From Actinomycetes bacterium (lineage in GTDB: Bacteria; Actinomycetota; Coriobacteriia; Anaerosomatales; Anaerosomataceae), in the NCBI GenBank assembly GCA_022839745.1, contig JALHJB010000006.1, positions 62,001 through 126,000 on the forward strand: a stretch of 64,000 bases of DNA, read 5' to 3'. How positions within the stretch are numbered: the first letter of the stretch is position 1; each line of letters opens with the position of its first letter. This document shows positions 24,142 through 33,059 of the stretch, piece by piece. The notes under the pieces were generated by a model. The model saw nothing but the letters and a program-made list of their open reading frames with translations, searched no databases and was not told where the DNA came from. The translations under genes were made by a program, and so were the position numbers.

Positions 24142-25502
24142 GGTCGTGTCCGTCCTGTTCCAGTCATCAGGGCCCGGGCCAGGGCGGCCCCGTCGCTTCC
24201 TACGATGTGTATGTCGCTTCCCGAGCGTTCAGAAAGCGATGCGGCAGGCACATCGTCGAGCAACAGCCCGTCGGAGTTTACTACAACGTCCGGCAGGAGG
24301 TAGGTACCCCTCGCGCCGTCATCCCGCACCGCCGCCAGGATGTCTTCGCCGCCGAGAAGCCCGGTGACCGAGACGTTTCCGCCGAAGAGGCGGTTAGGGA
24401 CCGCGAGCACCCGCACGTGCGTGAGGCTGCACCGATCGAGAGACTCGCGCAGCACAGGAGCGAACAGCGTGCCGGTCACGGCGGTGATGGGTCCCGCGGG
24501 GACGGCCGTTTCGACTGCGGCTGCCCCCACCTCGGCGGCGAACTCCTCCACGAAGGCGGACACCATGCCGATCCCGTTCTCGTACTGGGGGAAGTCGTCG
24601 TATTCGGCGCCGGCCGGGAGCGCCTTTCCCGCGAGCAGGAAGAACTCATCGGCCGCATACACCCATCCGATGCCGCGCTCGGCCCTCATGCGGTCCTGCC
24701 AGGCGCCGACACGCGCGAGCACGTCTGTGGCCGAGGAAGCGTCGTACGAGCCGCTGAAGCGACGCTGGTGGCCCGTGAAGCCCATCGGCACGCATCCCAC
24801 CGAGAGGATCCCGTCTCGCTCCGCCAGATACGCCAGCGTCTCCTCCAGCACCTCGGCGCCGTTGACGCCCGGCACGAGCACGATCTGCACATGGGCGTCG
24901 ATGCCGGCGGCACACAGCGTGTCGAGCGTCTCCAGGGCATGGTCCTCAACGGTGGGGCACACCAGGCGCTGCCTGACCGCGGGGTCGACCGCATGCACCG
25001 AGACGTGTAGTGGCGACAGGTGCTGGTCGATGATGCGGTCGACATCGTCGCCGGTGAGGTTCGTGAGCGTGACGAAGTTCCCGCTAAGGAACGAGAGGCG
25101 GAAGTCGTCGTCGCGAACGGACAGCGACGGCCGCAACCCCGGCGGAAGCTGGGACACGAAGCAGAACACGCACGCGTTGTCGCACTCGCGGATCGGATCG
25201 AACAGCGGCGAGGCGAACTCCACGCCCAGCGGCTCGCCGCTGGTCCGCTCGACACGCAGAACGTGCGGCGTGGTCTCGCGAACGATCTCGAGGTCGAACT
25301 CAGGCTCGTCGGTCAGCCACATCCAGTCGATCACGTCGCGCAGCGGGGCGCCGTCCACCGCACGCACCACGTCACCCACGCGCAGACCCGCGGACGCGGC
25401 GGCACCGGGCGACACGGCAACGACGCGCCCTCCCCCGCTGGTGGCCCCGGTGGGGTAGCGCTGGGTGTCACGCGGCGATCCGGCGCTGACGTGCTCACTC
25501 AT
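24138..25502 (-). CDS. Radical-SAM-like DUF512 protein with PDZ domain
   Basis: 454 residues. N-terminal PDZ-like domain (GGRVVAVSPGAAASAGLRVGD), then a radical-SAM-type cysteine cluster RECDNACVFCFVSQLPPG near residue 110, a TIM-barrel-like middle with LHVSVHAVDPAVR and GVNGAEVLEETL, and the C-terminal DUF512 domain with FFLLAGK and VPNRLFGGNVSVTGLL. The cluster is Cys-x3-Cys-x2-Cys, so binding of a 4Fe-4S cluster is likely. Function of the family is unknown; linkage with der suggests ribosome or tRNA work. ATG 25502 overlaps the ispH stop by 8 bases. Confidence 0.9.
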   Translation of the reverse strand: MSEHVSAGSPRDTQRYPTGATSGGGRVVAVSPGAAASAGLRVGDVVRAVDGAPLRDVIDWMWLTDEPEFDLEIVRETTPHVLRVERTSGEPLGVEFASPLFDPIRECDNACVFCFVSQLPPGLRPSLSVRDDDFRLSFLSGNFVTLTNLTGDDVDRIIDQHLSPLHVSVHAVDPAVRQRLVCPTVEDHALETLDTLCAAGIDAHVQIVLVPGVNGAEVLEETLAYLAERDGILSVGCVPMGFTGHQRRFSGSYDASSATDVLARVGAWQDRMRAERGIGWVYAADEFFLLAGKALPAGAEYDDFPQYENGIGMVSAFVEEFAAEVGAAAVETAVPAGPITAVTGTLFAPVLRESLDRCSLTHVRVLAVPNRLFGGNVSVTGLLGGEDILAAVRDDGARGTYLLPDVVVNSDGLLLDDVPAASLSERSGSDIHIVGSDGAALARALMTGTGRTRP

Positions 25503-26334
25503 CGCCGGGGATCGACTCGATCGCGCTGATGACGCCCTGGATCTGCTCGTCGGGTGTGGACGCGCCGGCGCTGACACCCACCACGCTGGCACCCTCGAAC
25601 CACGCCGGGTCCAGCTCAGCGGCGGTCTCGACATGGTGCGTGCGCGGATTGCGGGCGCGGCAGATCTCCGTGAGCCGCGTGGTGTTGCCGGAGTTGTGAC
25701 CGCCCACGACCACGATCACGTCCACTTCCTCGGCAAGCTCCGCCGCGGCGGTCTGCCGCTTGGCGGTGGCGCTGCAGATCGTATTGCAGACACGCAGCTC
25801 GGCGGTGCGCGGGAGCAAGTCATCCACCACGTCGCGCAGCGTGTCGAGCTGCTGCGTGGTCTGCACCACAACGCCGATGCGGCGGGGCAGACGGGCCGGC
25901 AGGTCCGCGGCGCGCTCGACGATCACGGCCTCGCCACCGGCGTGCGCGAGGATACCCTCGACTTCCGGGTGGTCCGACTCGCCCACGATCACGACCGCGT
26001 AGCCGCTTGCCGCAAGCTCGGCGGCACACGTGTGCGCGGCGCGCACGAACGGGCACGTGGCGTCGACCACCGCAAGGCCCTTCTGCTCAGCCTGCTCGAT
26101 CACAGCGGGATCGACCCCGTGCGAGCGGATGACGACCGTGCCCTGCTCGATCTCGTCAAGCGAGGACGCCACGCCCACGCCGCGCTCCTGCAGGGCGGCG
26201 ACCGCCTGCGGGTTGTGGATGAGCGGGCCGAGCGTGGCCACGCGATCGGTGGTGGTGGCGGCCTCGGCAGCCATCTTGAGCGCACGCTCGACGCCGTAGC
26301 AGATGCCCGCGTGCCGTGCGACGACCACCTTCAT
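25495..26334 (-). CDS. ispH: 4-hydroxy-3-methylbut-2-enyl diphosphate reductase
   Basis: 279 residues, last step of the MEP isoprenoid pathway, with an oxygen-sensitive iron-sulfur cluster. The three Cys ligands are in HAGICYGVERAL (near residue 12), DATCPFV and NTICSATAKRQ. Substrate-binding His residues are in GPLIHNPQ, IRSHGV and ESDHPEV; VVGGHNSGNTTRL is also typical. ATGA overlap with plsC. Full length; other MEP genes are not in the window. Confidence 0.95.
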   Translation of the reverse strand: MKVVVARHAGICYGVERALKMAAEAATTTDRVATLGPLIHNPQAVAALQERGVGVASSLDEIEQGTVVIRSHGVDPAVIEQAEQKGLAVVDATCPFVRAAHTCAAELAASGYAVVIVGESDHPEVEGILAHAGGEAVIVERAADLPARLPRRIGVVVQTTQQLDTLRDVVDDLLPRTAELRVCNTICSATAKRQTAAAELAEEVDVIVVVGGHNSGNTTRLTEICRARNPRTHHVETAAELDPAWFEGASVVGVSAGASTPDEQIQGVISAIESIPGDE

Positions 26335-26975
26335 CGGGTGCCTCCCGGTTCGTATGCCAGCAAAGACGCGATCTCATCCATCATACGCGCCGTGACGAGC
26401 GACACGCGCTCCTTGCGCCCGGCTTCGGGGGCGACGGTGCCAGGATCGATCGGTTCGCCCACGACGATCGTGACCTTCACCGGCCGCGGCAGTGACGCGC
26501 CACGCGGCATGGCGCGCTCAGTGCCGAGGAACGCCACCGGCACGATCGGCACACCCGCGCGCAACGCGATGAACGCCGCGCCGCCGTGCGCCTCGCCCAC
26601 CGCTTCGTCCGCATCGGCCTCGCGCCTGCTGCCCTCGGGGAACACGCCAACGAGCTCGCCGGACTTCAGGAGCTCGGTGGCGGTCACGATGGCCGTGCGG
26701 TCCGGCTCGCCACGGTTGACGGGAAAGCTCCACAACCGGGGCAGCAGCCAGGCGATGAAGCCCTTCACGAACAGCTCGCTCTTGGCCATGAAGTGCACGG
26801 GGCGTGGCGACACGCACCAGAGCAAGACCGGATCGAGATACGAGACGTGGTTGCCCGCGAGCAGCGCGCCGCCCGCCGGGATGCGTTCGGCGCCGATCAC
26901 GCGGGTGCTGAAGAGCAGCGGCACGAGCTTGCCAAGCGTGGCGCGGACGGCCCGTGCGAGGCGATAGCGCTTCAT
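26331..26975 (-). CDS. plsC: 1-acyl-sn-glycerol-3-phosphate acyltransferase
   Basis: 214 residues. The HxxxxD catalytic motif is in NHVSYLDPVL (near residue 40), the FVKG substrate loop follows, and the glycerol-phosphate binding motif is FPEGSRR. An N-terminal hydrophobic segment would hold it to the membrane. It makes phosphatidic acid from the product of PlsY, which is encoded four genes downstream in the same operon. Start overlaps the cmk stop (ATGA). Confidence 0.93.
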   Translation of the reverse strand: MKRYRLARAVRATLGKLVPLLFSTRVIGAERIPAGGALLAGNHVSYLDPVLLWCVSPRPVHFMAKSELFVKGFIAWLLPRLWSFPVNRGEPDRTAIVTATELLKSGELVGVFPEGSRREADADEAVGEAHGGAAFIALRAGVPIVPVAFLGTERAMPRGASLPRPVKVTIVVGEPIDPGTVAPEAGRKERVSLVTARMMDEIASLLAYEPGGTR

Positions 26976-27640
26976 CGCGCCGCCTCCACGAGGGCAACGA
27001 TGCCGTCCACCACCTCTTCAACGCTCAGGCCGGTGGTGTCGAGCAGTGTGGCGTCGTCGGCGACCTCGAGCGGGCTCACCTCACGCGTGGAGTCGAAGTG
27101 GTCGCGGCGCTCGAGCCGCTCCTGTACCTCGTCTTGCTCCACGGCGTGGCCCTGCGCGGCCAGGTCGATCTTACGGCGCCTGGCGCGCTCCTCGGCCGAC
27201 GCGGTGAGATAGACCTTGACCTCGGCCGAGGGGAACACGACGGTGCCGATGTCGCGCCCCTCGGCAACGGTGTCGCGCTCGCCGCCGAGCACACGCTGCC
27301 GCGCGACGAGGGCCTCGCGCACGGCCGCAACCGCGGAGACGGCGCTCACGGAGGCGTCGACCTCGGGGAGCCGCACCGCACGGGTCACGTCGTGCCCCGC
27401 GATACGTACGGCTGTTGCGATGCTCGCCCCGTCAGCATAGTCGAACTCAACCGGATGCGCGGCCGCGAGCGCGGCGAGCCCGGCCGCATCGTCTACGGCC
27501 ACGCCCTCGTGCAGCGCAAGCCAGGTCACTGCGCGGTACATGGCGCCGGTGTCCAGATGTCTGATGCCGAGGCGGTTGGCAACGGCTTTGGCTACGGTCG
27601 ACTTCCCGCTTGCAGCGGGGCCATCGAGGGCGATGATCAT
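26972..27640 (-). CDS. cmk: Cytidylate kinase
   Basis: 222 residues. P-loop DGPAASGKSTVAKAVA at 5-20, CMP-binding region LDTGAMYRAVT, EGRDIGTVVFP, and a lid with ARRRKIDLAAQG. It phosphorylates CMP and dCMP. Start at ATG 27640, with GGAG about 7 bases upstream, is preferred to an ATG at 27682 that has no ribosome site and would add 14 non-conserved residues. About 45 bases separate it from aroA, the only real gap in this part of the operon. Confidence 0.95.
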   Translation of the reverse strand: MIIALDGPAASGKSTVAKAVANRLGIRHLDTGAMYRAVTWLALHEGVAVDDAAGLAALAAAHPVEFDYADGASIATAVRIAGHDVTRAVRLPEVDASVSAVSAVAAVREALVARQRVLGGERDTVAEGRDIGTVVFPSAEVKVYLTASAEERARRRKIDLAAQGHAVEQDEVQERLERRDHFDSTREVSPLEVADDATLLDTTGLSVEEVVDGIVALVEAAR

Positions 27641-27685
27641 GGCACGCTCCGGAACGGTGGCGGGCAACGCGGATTCTATCATGCG

Positions 27686-29005
27686 CTAGAACGGCCACGC
27701 CTCACCGCGGAGGCGCTGAAGATCGTCGGCGAACGCCGGATACGACACGTCGATGACCTCGAATCCCTCGATCACGGTAGCGCCCTCGGCGATGAGTCCG
27801 GCCACGGCCCACATCATCGCGAGACGGTGGTCGCCCGACGCGCTCAGGGTAGCGCCGTGCAGGGCGCACGGTCCGTGGACCTCCAGCCAGTCGCTGCCGA
27901 TCTCCACGTGCGCGCCAAGCTTCCGCAGACCCGCTGAAACGAGTTCGAGCCGGTCAGACTCCTTCACGCGAAGCTCGCCGATGCCTTCGAACCGCGTGAC
28001 ACCCTCGGCCTGCGTGGCCACGAGCGCAAGGACCGGCACCTCGTCGATGAGCGCGGGCACTTCGTCAGCGACCACGGTGGTGCCGCATAGCGGGCGTCCG
28101 TGCCGCGCGATGAGCGTGGCGGTGGGCTCCTCGCCCATCGTGAGCGGCTCCTCGATCGTGATGTCGGCGCCCATCCGGCGGAGTACCGCGACAAAGCCGG
28201 CCCGGCCGGGGTTGAGCGAGACGCCGGGCATGATGACCTCGCTTCCCGGCACGAGAGACGCCGCCGCGCACATGAAGGCCGCCGAGGAGGGGTCGGCCGG
28301 GACCACCACGATCGTCCCGCCGGGCAGCGTGGGGCCGGACACAGCGGCCGTGAGCCCGTCGCGTTCCACCGGCACACCGAACACCGGCAGCATCCGTTCG
28401 GTGTGATCGCGGCTTGCGGCAGGCTCGGTGACAACAGTGCGGCCCTCGGCACGCAGCCCCGCAAGCAGGAGCGCGGTCTTGACCTGGGCGCTCGCCACCG
28501 GCAGCACGTGGATGGTGCCCCGCAACGCTCCCCCGCGTATGCGCACCGGCAGCGTGCCGCCTTCCGCGGTCTGGATATCGGCGCCCATCGCACGCAGCGG
28601 CGCGGCCACGCGCTCCATGGGGCGCCGGGACAGCGACTCGTCGCCGGTGAGGGTGACCTCGATCGGCCAGCCGGCAAGCACGCCCATGAGCAACCGGGCC
28701 GTGGTGCCGGAGTTGCCGCAGTCGATCGGCCCCGACGGCGCCGCCGGGCCTGCCGCGCCCCAGCCGGTCACGCGCACCCGCAGACCGCGCGAGCCTGCTG
28801 AGAGCAGCACGATATCAGCGCCCAGCGCCTGCACCGCCGTGAGCGTGGCGTGCACGTCAGCGCTGTCGAGCACACCCACAAGGTCCGATTCGCCCTCGGC
28901 CATGGCCGCCACCAGCACGGCCCGATGCGAGATCGACTTGTCGGTGGGCAGACGGACCTCGCCGGTGAGCGGCCCGAGTGCGGGCGTGATGGTCGTATCG
29001 GTCAT
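27686..29005 (-). CDS. aroA: 3-phosphoshikimate 1-carboxyvinyltransferase (EPSP synthase)
   Basis: 439 residues. Family segments: LPTDKSISHRAVLVAAMA at the N-terminus (catalytic Lys and Ser), DCGNSGTTARLLMGVL (PEP loop), SLSRRPMERV, ASAQVKTALLLAGL, RDHTERML, and near the C-terminus RVKESDRLELV and SGDHRLAMMWAVAG. It is step six of the shikimate pathway. ATG 29005 overlaps the tyrA stop (ATGA). The NSGTTAR loop reads Gly at the position that influences glyphosate binding in class I enzymes; resistance cannot be judged by eye. Confidence 0.96.
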   Translation of the reverse strand: MTDTTITPALGPLTGEVRLPTDKSISHRAVLVAAMAEGESDLVGVLDSADVHATLTAVQALGADIVLLSAGSRGLRVRVTGWGAAGPAAPSGPIDCGNSGTTARLLMGVLAGWPIEVTLTGDESLSRRPMERVAAPLRAMGADIQTAEGGTLPVRIRGGALRGTIHVLPVASAQVKTALLLAGLRAEGRTVVTEPAASRDHTERMLPVFGVPVERDGLTAAVSGPTLPGGTIVVVPADPSSAAFMCAAASLVPGSEVIMPGVSLNPGRAGFVAVLRRMGADITIEEPLTMGEEPTATLIARHGRPLCGTTVVADEVPALIDEVPVLALVATQAEGVTRFEGIGELRVKESDRLELVSAGLRKLGAHVEIGSDWLEVHGPCALHGATLSASGDHRLAMMWAVAGLIAEGATVIEGFEVIDVSYPAFADDLQRLRGEAWPF

Positions 29006-30162
29006 GAAGCAGCCTCCTCCAGCGGCACCAGAACCGGGTCGAATCCCCGCTCGCGCAGATCGGCGATCAGGGCATCCGAGTCGCCTTCGTCGGTGAGCAC
29101 GAGTCTTAGGACGGCCGTCTCCTCCGACTGATGGTCGATCTCGATGTCCTCGATATTGCAGCCCGCGCGGCTCACGGCTGTGGTCACGATCCCCACCACG
29201 CCTGGGCGGTCGCTCACCGGCACGGTGAGCTCGCGCAGCTCGGCAGTTGCCGGCACCCAGCGGGCCGGGAGCGCGCGACGCACGTCTGCCGGACCGGCGA
29301 GCCACGCGCGCACCGCTGCCACGTCTCCACGCTCGAGCGCGCCGGAGAACCCGTCGAGCACAGCGGTGAGATCGGCGATGCCCCGCCGGAGCGCCGGGGC
29401 GTTGGCCAGGCAGATGCCGGTCCACAGGTCGGGGTCGCCGGCCGCGATGCGCGTCATGTCCTTGAAGCCCCCTGCCCCCAGACGCAGCAGGTCGGCCCCG
29501 ATGTCGTCCGCACGGGTCACCGCGAGGTCCACCAGCGCCGAGGCGGTCACGTGCGGCACGTGGCTCACGATGGCCACGGCCTCGTCGTGCTGTGAAGCCT
29601 CGATGGAGATGACGCGCGCGCCAAGCGCGGCGACGAACTCGTGCACGACGCGGTACGCGTCCATGTGGGTCGCCTCTGTGGGCGTGAGCACGTAGTACGC
29701 GCCGTCAAAGAGCGTGGCCGACGCAGCCTCCACGCCGCTGCGCTCGGAGCCCGCCATCGGGTGTCCGCCCACGAACCGGAACCGCGCGCCGGCGAGCATC
29801 GCCTCACGCGCCGCAGACACCACCAGACGCTTGGTGGACGACACGTCGGTGACGAGTCCCCCGTACCCGAGCTCGCCAAGGAGCGCGAGCCACTCGGCGG
29901 TCTGCACGGGCGGCGTTGCCAGCACGACAAGATCGCCGGCCGGGGCTGTCAGGCCATCGACGGGCGTGAACCAGCCGGCCTCGCGCGCGTGCTGCGCCCG
30001 CAGCGCCTCGTCGACGATCCCGTGCTCGAGCGCGTAGGCCACCGTATCGGCGTTGGTGTCCACCGCGCGCAGCGCCACGTTCGGCATCGCCCTGCGCGCG
30101 GCGAGCGCAACCGACCCGCCGATGAGGCCGAGTCCCACGACGGTGATCCGCTCGATGCTCAC
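29002..30162 (-). CDS. tyrA: Prephenate dehydrogenase with C-terminal ACT domain
   Basis: 386 residues. NAD-binding GLGLIGGSVALAAR near residue 8, then a VTDVSSTKR strand, FVGGHPMAGSERSGVEAA (catalytic His and binding loop), and the helical domain with SHVPHVTASALV and GFKDMTRIAAGDP. Residues about 310-386 form an ACT domain (LTVPVSDRPGVVGIV, CNIEDIEIDH), which suggests feedback control by an aromatic amino acid. GTG start 30162 overlaps the aroF stop. No separate chorismate mutase or pheA is in the window. Confidence 0.94.
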   Translation of the reverse strand: MSIERITVVGLGLIGGSVALAARRAMPNVALRAVDTNADTVAYALEHGIVDEALRAQHAREAGWFTPVDGLTAPAGDLVVLATPPVQTAEWLALLGELGYGGLVTDVSSTKRLVVSAAREAMLAGARFRFVGGHPMAGSERSGVEAASATLFDGAYYVLTPTEATHMDAYRVVHEFVAALGARVISIEASQHDEAVAIVSHVPHVTASALVDLAVTRADDIGADLLRLGAGGFKDMTRIAAGDPDLWTGICLANAPALRRGIADLTAVLDGFSGALERGDVAAVRAWLAGPADVRRALPARWVPATAELRELTVPVSDRPGVVGIVTTAVSRAGCNIEDIEIDHQSEETAVLRLVLTDEGDSDALIADLRERGFDPVLVPLEEAAS

Positions 30163-31184
30163 TCCCCGGCTCCCAGCCACTTGTCCTCGAGCGCTATACG
30201 CGGTCCGAGGTCCGCCATGAGCGCCGAGAAGTCCGCCGGCGTGAGCGACTGCGGGCCATCGCATCGTGCGCGCTCGGGCTCCGGATGCACCTCGATCATG
30301 AGCCCATCGGCTCCAGCGGCCACCGACGCGCGCGACATGGGCGCCACCAGGTCCCGGCGTCCGCTTGCGTGCGAGGGATCCGCGATCACCGGCAGGTGGG
30401 TGAGCCACTTGAGCGCGGAGACGGCGCCGAGGTCGAGCGTGTTGCGGGTGTAGGTCTCGAACGTGCGGATCCCGCGCTCGCACAGGATCACGTCGCGGTT
30501 GCCGCCCTTGAGCACGTACTCGGCAGCCGAGAGGAGCTCCTCGATGGTGGCCGAGAGACCGCGTTTGAGCAGCACCGGGCGATCCATCGTGCCGAGCTCG
30601 TCGAGCATCATGAAGTTCTGCATATTGCGCGCGCCTACCTGGAGGATGTCGGCGTACCCGGCAACCGTCTCGGCGTCACGCACGTCGAGCACCTCGGTCA
30701 CCACCGGAAGGCCCACGGCGTCGCCCGCGGCCCGCAGGAGCTTGAGGCCTTCTACGCCCATCCCCTGGAAGGCGTACGGGCTCGAACGGGGCTTGTACGC
30801 GCCGCCGCGGAGCATCGTGGCGCCGGCGGCCTTCACCGCATGCGCGGTGGCCATCATCTGCTCTTCTGACTCGATCGAGCACGGGCCGGCGATCACCGCG
30901 AACGCACCGCCGCCGATCGATGAGCCGCCCACGGTGATCACGGTGTCTTCTCGCTGGAAGTCGCGGCTCACGAGCTTGAACGGCTTCAGGACGCGGACGA
31001 CTCGCTCCACGCCGGGGAGTCCCTCGAAATCGAGCGTGTAGATGACCTCGCGGTCACCGATCACGCCGATGATGGTCTTCACTTCGCCGCGGGACAGGTG
31101 CGCCTCGGCGCCGGCCTCCTGCAGCAGGTCCACCACGTGCTGGATATCCTCGGCGGACGCGTGGTCCCTCATGACGACGAGCAT
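30159..31184 (-). CDS. aroF: 3-deoxy-7-phosphoheptulonate synthase, type I-beta
   Basis: 341 residues. The N-terminal 75 residues are a ferredoxin-like regulatory domain (MLVVMRDHASAEDIQHVV) of the type seen in Thermotoga and Bacillus enzymes. The TIM barrel has IAGPCSIES, MLRGGAYKPRSSPYAFQG, LQVGARNMQN, PVLLKRGLSATIEE, ERGIRTFE and IADPSHASGRRD. It starts the shikimate pathway. Order aroF-tyrA-aroA matches the direction of pathway use. ATG 31184; a hairpin at 31218-31245 lies in the 76 bases separating it from hisC. Confidence 0.95.
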   Translation of the reverse strand: MLVVMRDHASAEDIQHVVDLLQEAGAEAHLSRGEVKTIIGVIGDREVIYTLDFEGLPGVERVVRVLKPFKLVSRDFQREDTVITVGGSSIGGGAFAVIAGPCSIESEEQMMATAHAVKAAGATMLRGGAYKPRSSPYAFQGMGVEGLKLLRAAGDAVGLPVVTEVLDVRDAETVAGYADILQVGARNMQNFMMLDELGTMDRPVLLKRGLSATIEELLSAAEYVLKGGNRDVILCERGIRTFETYTRNTLDLGAVSALKWLTHLPVIADPSHASGRRDLVAPMSRASVAAGADGLMIEVHPEPERARCDGPQSLTPADFSALMADLGPRIALEDKWLGAGE

Positions 31185-31217
31185 CGTCGATCACCCTTTC
31201 AAGCGCGCAGCGCGCAT

Positions 31218-31245
31218 CGTGACGGACACCCCCGCGGCCGTCACG
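31218..31245 (-). promoter_or_regulatory. Hairpin in the hisC-aroF spacer
   Basis: CGTGACGG (31218-31225) pairs perfectly with CCGTCACG (31238-31245) around a 12-base loop in the only sizeable gap of this operon segment. No T-run follows on the minus strand, so it is more likely a processing or partial attenuation site than a terminator. Confidence 0.35.
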
Positions 31246-31260
31246 GCCTCGAAAGCGTCT

Positions 31261-32361
31261 CTAGACGCTGCCGAGGCGGGCGATGACCGCTTCGAACGCT
31301 TCGATCGTGCGGCGCGAGTCCTCGGCCGTACCAACGCCCACTCGCAGCGCCGGCGTCGGGCCGAACGCCCGCACGATCACCCCCTCTTCGAGGAGGCCCT
31401 CAAAGACTTCGACCGGCTTCTCCGTCTTGATCCAGACGAAGTTCGTCTCCGACGGCACCCAGGAGATGCCGAGCCGATCGAAGCCCGAATAGAGGTACGT
31501 CTTCTGTTCTTGGTTCTCCGCGCGGCGGCGGGTGACCTCGGCCTGATCGTCGAGCGACGCCAGAGCGGCCGCCTGCGCCACCGAGTTCACGTTGAACGGC
31601 TCACGCACGCAGTCGATCGCGTGCCTGAGCGGTGCGGGCATGAAACCATAGCCAACGCGCGCGCCGGCGAGCCCGTAGATCTTGGAGAACGTGCGCAGCA
31701 CCACGATCGGGCGCTGGCCGTCGAAGTACGCGAGGCCATCGGGGTACTCCTCGCTCGTGACGAACTCGAAGTACGCCTCGTCGAGCACCAGCAGCACGTG
31801 CGCGGGCAGCTTCTCGAGGAAGCGGTCGAACGCCTCGCGCGTGTAGATGGTGCCGGTGGGGTTGTTGGGGTTGCACAGGAACAGGATGCGCGTGCGCTCC
31901 GTCACGGCCGCGAGCATCGCGTCGAGGTCGTAGCGGGTGCCGTTGACCAGTGGAACGGGCACCTTGGTGGCGCCGAACATCTGCGTGACGGTGGGGTACA
32001 CCACGAACGACGGCCAGGGGTACACGACCTCATCGCCCGGACGTAGTACGACCTGGCCGATCAGCCGCAGGATCTCGTTGCTGCCGGCGCCGACAAGCGT
32101 TTCCTCGGCAGGCACGCCGTGCATCGCCGAGAGCCGCTCACGGAGCGCCTCGGAGGCGCCTTCCGGGTACCGGTTGAGCTCGGAGAGCTCGCGCCGCATG
32201 GCGTCGATGGCAGCGGGGAACGGGCCGTACGGGCTCTCGTTGCTGGAGAGCTTGCAGATGTCGTCACGGCCGGAGCGCTCGCGGACCTGATCCTCGCGCA
32301 GGCCGGGCGCGTAGGGCACAAGGCCTTCGAGCTCTGCACGGATCATGTCGTTCCAGTCCAC
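31261..32361 (-). CDS. hisC: Histidinol-phosphate aminotransferase family
   Basis: 366 residues, class I/II PLP aminotransferase. KLSSNESPYGPFPAAIDA near residue 38, VGAGSNEILRLI, FLCNPNNPTGT, VLDEAYFEF, and the PLP lysine in RTFSKIYGLAGARVGYG. ARG-containing RVGVGTAEDSRR closes the substrate site. HisC enzymes also transaminate aromatic keto acids; its place directly before aroF-tyrA-aroA suggests that it may serve tyrosine and phenylalanine synthesis as well. GTG start 32361 with GGAGG about 8 bases upstream. Confidence 0.9.
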   Translation of the reverse strand: MDWNDMIRAELEGLVPYAPGLREDQVRERSGRDDICKLSSNESPYGPFPAAIDAMRRELSELNRYPEGASEALRERLSAMHGVPAEETLVGAGSNEILRLIGQVVLRPGDEVVYPWPSFVVYPTVTQMFGATKVPVPLVNGTRYDLDAMLAAVTERTRILFLCNPNNPTGTIYTREAFDRFLEKLPAHVLLVLDEAYFEFVTSEEYPDGLAYFDGQRPIVVLRTFSKIYGLAGARVGYGFMPAPLRHAIDCVREPFNVNSVAQAAALASLDDQAEVTRRRAENQEQKTYLYSGFDRLGISWVPSETNFVWIKTEKPVEVFEGLLEEGVIVRAFGPTPALRVGVGTAEDSRRTIEAFEAVIARLGSV

Positions 32362-32474
32362 GCGCGGTCCTCCCTCTGAGAGTGTGCCGAGCATTGTCGC
32401 GCTCACTCCCGCCGAGCGCAACCCGGCGCGCGACAGCCGGCCGGCGAGCGGCCCGTCACCGCCGGTGGGCGGAG

Positions 32475-33059
32475 TCACGAGACCTGGCGCAGCTCCGTGA
32501 GGCGAGGGTAGCCGCCCTCGAAGTTCACCACCGCGATGACCGCATTGGCGATGCCGAGGTGCCATGCGCTCGCCACGGGCATGTCGAGCCAGTGTGCGAG
32601 CAGCCGTCGCACCACCCCGCCGTGCGAGATGGCGGTCACGCGGCCGGGTGTGTCCGTCAGCGTCTGCGCGGCGGCGCGCACGCGGGCGTCGAACGCTGAA
32701 CCGTGCTCCCCTCCCGGCGCGATCGGCCCCCCGCTTCTGTAGTCGAGCTCGATGCCGCGTGCGCGCATCTCGTCCCAGGTGAGCCCTTCGGCCTGCCCGA
32801 ACCCGATCTCGCGGAGGTCGTCGAGCACAACGGTATGGGTTGCACCGGGGTCGGCCGCCTCGGCCACCAGACGCGTGCGTTCGAGCGGCGAGGTGTAGAT
32901 CACAGCCGGGTCCCACGCGCCGATCGCACGCGCCAGCGCGGCGCGCTGCGCCTGGCCGAGGGCGGTGTACGGCGAATCACCGCTACCGATCAGCCGCTTC
33001 TCGAGGTTGGCCACCGTCTCGGGGTGACGCACGAGCATGATCTCCCGAGCGCCGCTCAC
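32475..33059 (-). CDS. Histidine phosphatase family protein, probable alpha-ribazole phosphatase
   Basis: 194 residues. The phosphohistidine loop is LVRHPETVANLEKR (RHP in place of the usual RHG), with VIYTSPLERTRLVAE and the second catalytic His in AISHGGVVRRLL. It lies at the end of cobU-cobT-cobS, so removal of the 5'-phosphate from alpha-ribazole phosphate (CobC role) is the natural guess, but the family is broad. GTG start 33059 overlaps the cobS stop (GTGA). The 113 bases between it and hisC hold nothing else recognised. Confidence 0.78.
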   Translation of the reverse strand: MSGAREIMLVRHPETVANLEKRLIGSGDSPYTALGQAQRAALARAIGAWDPAVIYTSPLERTRLVAEAADPGATHTVVLDDLREIGFGQAEGLTWDEMRARGIELDYRSGGPIAPGGEHGSAFDARVRAAAQTLTDTPGRVTAISHGGVVRRLLAHWLDMPVASAWHLGIANAVIAVVNFEGGYPRLTELRQVS

